A stretch of 64,000 nt of DNA from Azospirillaceae bacterium (GTDB taxonomy: Bacteria; Pseudomonadota; Alphaproteobacteria; Azospirillales; Azospirillaceae). Position 1 is the first letter of the stretch, and the number at the start of each line of letters is the position of its first letter. The DNA lies in the NCBI GenBank assembly GCA_028283825.1, contig JAPWJW010000003.1, forward strand, positions 496,001 through 560,000, given 5' to 3'. Below are positions 61,681 to 64,000 of the stretch, one piece after another. The position numbers were made by a program, and so were the translations under genes. The notes beneath the pieces are model-generated. The model did not search any database and was not told the origin of the DNA. It saw only the letters and a list, made by a program, of their open reading frames with translations.

Positions 61681-63024
61681 TCAGGTACCGCGTGCCTTGG
61701 CCTTGGCGTCCAGGGCGGTGACGGTGCGCGGCGTCATGTCGTCCAGGTTCCAGTCCGCCGGGTTGAAGGGGCGGGCAGCGGGCTTCTCCACCGGATAGCC
61801 GTGGATGTCGTCCTGGCTGTTGATGATCTCACCCCGGCCCTCGGCCACGTCGGCCAGCAGGCGGGTGTCGTCATAGTCGCGGTCCCAGGGGCGGGCGCCG
61901 GCATCGTGCAGCACCCGCTTCTGTACTTCCGTCGACGGGATGGGCTCCAGTCCCTGCGGCCAGGTCGGGGGCTTTTCCGTCTCGATCACCTTGGCGGCCG
62001 AGGTGGTGTAGCGGCCCATCATGGGTAGCGGTTCACCCGCCCGGTCCACGGCCACGTTGTCCCGGCCGTAATATTCCAGGTCGCCATAGCCGCCGATCTC
62101 CAGGAAGGCCAGCGGCGTCGGCGTGGACGGGCCGGCGCGCAGCACGTTGCCCACGGCGGCCATCTGGCCGACCTGATAGGGATGGTCGCCCCATTCCTCG
62201 GCCTGCAAATTGTAGTGCACCGCCCGCTGGCCGGGATCGTAGATCAGGTTGTTGACGATGACGCCGTGCACGCCGCCCTTGAACAGGGGGCTGCGCTCCA
62301 CATTGTGGGCGTACAGGTTGCCGACGATCAGGATGTCGGTGATGTTGTCGTGGATGAGCGAGCCCTTGGAATGCTCGATCTTCATATGGGTGGCGCGGGC
62401 CAGGCCCTCGGCGATGATGTTGTTGGAATAGGTGATGCGGTGGGAGGTGTGCTCCCGCCATTCCTCCGGCGTGTTGCCGACGAAGCGCGGGCCGGAGGCG
62501 GACAGGTTCTCGTCCGTGGCCCAGGTCAGGCTGCAATGATCGACGATGACGTTGTAGGCGCCGCCGATGGTGCTGACCGCGTCCTCCTCCCAGCCGCTTT
62601 TCTTGGGCGCGCCGGCATCGCCCACCCGGATGCGGAGGTGCTGTATCACCACGTCGTGGGCGCCGATGTCCATGCCGGCGCGGATCAGGGTGATGCCGGG
62701 CGAGGGCGCGGTCTGCCCGGCGATGGTGACGAAGGGTTCCATCAGCTTGACGGTCTTCTGGTCCAGGTCGATGACGCCGCCGACCTCGAACACGATGATG
62801 CGCGGGCCCTTGGTCTCAATGGCCTCGCGGAAGGAACCGGGGCCGTCGCCGTTCAGGTTGGTGACCTTGATGATCTTGCCGCCGCGCCCGCCGGGCGTGT
62901 GCGCCGCCCAGCCCTGGGCGCCGGGGAAGGCCAGGGCGTCGGTCTTCTCCGCCGCCAGGGCACCGCCGCTGCCCAGCGCGATCAGCGCGGTCATGGCGCC
63001 GGCGGTCAGAATGTTTCTGATCAA
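61681..63024 (-). CDS. Secreted pectate-lyase-like right-handed beta-helix protein
   Basis: 447 residues with a signal peptide (MTALIALGSGGALAAEK). Polysaccharide-lyase family 1-like beta-helix: FPGAQGWAAHTPGGRGGKIIKVTNLNGDGPGSFREAI (core TNLNGDGPGSFREAI), PSPGITLIRAGMDIGAHDVVIQHLRIR and NVIVDHCSLTWATDENLSASG, the last two carrying the Asp/His residues usual in PL1, then RITYSNNIIAEGL and VIVNNLIYDPGQRAVHY. The fold degrades pectate or related plant polymers; Ca ligands and a basic catalytic Arg cannot be confirmed by eye. A plant-associated lifestyle would fit. Its 206-base upstream gap holds one hairpin. Confidence 0.88.
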   Translation of the reverse strand: MIRNILTAGAMTALIALGSGGALAAEKTDALAFPGAQGWAAHTPGGRGGKIIKVTNLNGDGPGSFREAIETKGPRIIVFEVGGVIDLDQKTVKLMEPFVTIAGQTAPSPGITLIRAGMDIGAHDVVIQHLRIRVGDAGAPKKSGWEEDAVSTIGGAYNVIVDHCSLTWATDENLSASGPRFVGNTPEEWREHTSHRITYSNNIIAEGLARATHMKIEHSKGSLIHDNITDILIVGNLYAHNVERSPLFKGGVHGVIVNNLIYDPGQRAVHYNLQAEEWGDHPYQVGQMAAVGNVLRAGPSTPTPLAFLEIGGYGDLEYYGRDNVAVDRAGEPLPMMGRYTTSAAKVIETEKPPTWPQGLEPIPSTEVQKRVLHDAGARPWDRDYDDTRLLADVAEGRGEIINSQDDIHGYPVEKPAARPFNPADWNLDDMTPRTVTALDAKAKARGT

Positions 63025-63194
63025 GGTTATCCTCCCATGGATTTTGTTATGGCGATGATCCGACCCGACGTGCGTTGACGCCAGGCCGTTCTGTCGGTGC
63101 CCATAAATGACACCGGTTTCCTATTCAGGCAAGATGCCAAATCCGGGAGGATCGCGGGGTGCGACCGAATGACCTTGTGCGGGGATGGAAGGGG

Positions 63195-63224
63195 GCGGCG
63201 CCGGCCGGATGTGACCGGCGCCGC
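63195..63224 (-). terminator. GC hairpin after the chemotaxis receptor gene
   Basis: GCGGCGCCGG (63195-63204) pairs perfectly with CCGGCGCCGC (63215-63224), 10-nt loop, just past the receptor stop on the minus strand. The flank after it is CCCCCTTCC, a poor U-tract, so a processing or end-protecting role is also possible. Confidence 0.5.
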
Positions 63225-63230
63225 ATCCGG

Positions 63231-64000
63231 TCAGGCGGTCCTGACCTTGGCGAGGAAGCTGTCCACGGCACTGCCCAGCCGCTTGGTTTCCGTGCTGATG
63301 GTGCCGGAAACCTCCAGGACTTCCGTCGCGGTTTCGCGCGTCTCGGACGCGGCCTGGGTGACGCCCTGGATGTTCCGGGTCACGTTCTGCGTGCCGCTGG
63401 CGGCCTGCTGGACGTTGCGGGCGATCTCACCGGTGGCGGCGTTCTGTTCCTCCACCGCCGAGGCGATGCCCGTGGTGATCGTCTGCATGTGGCCGATGAC
63501 TTCGCCCACGCCCTTGATGCTGGCCGCCGATTCCCGGGCCACGCGCTGCATGCCGTTGATCTGGCTGGCGATCTCTTCCGTCGCCTTGGCCGTCTGGGAC
63601 GCCAGGTTCTTCACCTCGCTGGCCACCACGGCGAAGCCCTTGCCGGCGTCGCCGGCCCGCGCCGCCTCGATGGTGGCGTTGAGCGCCAGCATGTTGGTCT
63701 GCCCGGCGATGGAGGAGATCAGTTCCACCACGTCGCCGATCTTTTCGGCCGCCGCCGTCAGGCCCAGGATCTGGGCGTTGGCCTGATCGGCCGTGCGCAC
63801 GGCGTCGGTGGCGATGCTGGTCGATTTGGTGACCTGCACCGCGATCTCGCGGATCGAGGCGGACAGCTGCTCGGTTGCCGCCGCCACCGTCTGGACGTTG
63901 GCGCTGGCCTCTTCCGATCCGGCGGCGACCGCCATCGACTGGGTGCTGGTCTGGTCGGCGGTCGCGGTCATGCCGCTCGCGGCATTGCCCATCTGGCCGG
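63231..64000 (-). CDS. Methyl-accepting chemotaxis protein, C-terminal part (5' end outside window)
   Basis: The last ~256 codons of a chemoreceptor, continuing past base 64000. It shows the coiled-coil methylation helices and the highly conserved signalling tip: [50 protein letters not shown], of which [20 protein letters not shown] binds CheA and CheW. Downstream helices contain the repeated Gln/Thr/Ser-rich methylation-region residues ([18 protein letters not shown]). There is no CheR-binding pentapeptide at the C-terminus, common for alphaproteobacterial receptors. Ligand domain and membrane segments are outside the window. Confidence 0.95.
   Translation of the reverse strand, partial: GQMGNAASGMTATADQTSTQSMAVAAGSEEASANVQTVAAATEQLSASIREIAVQVTKSTSIATDAVRTADQANAQILGLTAAAEKIGDVVELISSIAGQTNMLALNATIEAARAGDAGKGFAVVASEVKNLASQTAKATEEIASQINGMQRVARESAASIKGVGEVIGHMQTITTGIASAVEEQNAATGEIARNVQQAASGTQNVTRNIQGVTQAASETRETATEVLEVSGTISTETKRLGSAVDSFLAKVRTA

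Overview
The window is a contiguous, GC-rich, densely coded chromosomal segment of an alphaproteobacterium. The gene order eno-ftsB-pdhABC-lpd-lipA, ispDF-pncC divergent from dusB-ntrBC-ntrYX, then hfq-hflX, together with a lipoylated E1-beta subunit and a fused IspDF, points to Rhodospirillales. An Azospirillaceae relative (Nitrospirillum/Azospirillum type) is my best guess; this rests on gene order and protein style, not on a database search. No tRNA, rRNA, CRISPR array, insertion sequence or phage gene was recognised.

Layout. 1-8771: enolase (5' end outside the window), FtsB, the pyruvate dehydrogenase complex (E1 alpha, E1 beta with lipoyl domain, E2, E3), lipoate synthase and a COQ10/RatA-type START protein. 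8772-17395: an accessory stretch with a Phd/PemK-like toxin-antitoxin pair, a secreted S9 peptidase, a periplasmic metallo-beta-lactamase-fold hydrolase, an MFS exporter divergent from a LysR regulator, an AraC regulator and an unknown secreted protein. 17396-30528: conserved housekeeping and nitrogen control (pncC, ispDF, dusB, ntrB, ntrC, ntrY, ntrX, a class IV aminotransferase, a HAD phosphatase, hfq, hflX). 30529-38958: groES-groEL, an inositol-monophosphatase-family enzyme, a ParDE module, an unknown membrane protein, a Tat-exported dipeptidyl-peptidase-like S9 enzyme and an SDR. 39008-44368: mazG, an IPNS-like oxygenase, TfoX-domain, EamA, a degenerate GGDEF-EAL protein, SnoaL-like and YdeI-like proteins. 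44411-53347: a minus-strand cluster of two transglutaminase-like proteins, a circularly permuted ATP-grasp/alpha-E fusion and a TPR-2OG oxygenase. 53415-56012: a hybrid sensor kinase. 56231-60582: an Lrp regulator divergent from a probable lysine/aminoadipate catabolic set. 60815-64000: a frameshifted IalB-like gene, a secreted pectate-lyase-like protein and the 3' end of a chemotaxis receptor gene.

The most striking non-coding signal is a family of five dispersed intergenic repeats (7061-7192, 31102-31231, 33036-33158, 57931-58032, 61530-61660), about 100-130 bp each, in both orientations. Every copy can fold into a series of hairpins. Two stems differ between copies yet stay perfectly paired, while their 4-nt loops are constant (ATCC) or nearly constant (NGTC). 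This covariation argues for selection on structure, or for a palindrome-dependent mobility mechanism. The best candidate for an incompletely understood protein system is the ATP-grasp/alpha-E/transglutaminase cluster.
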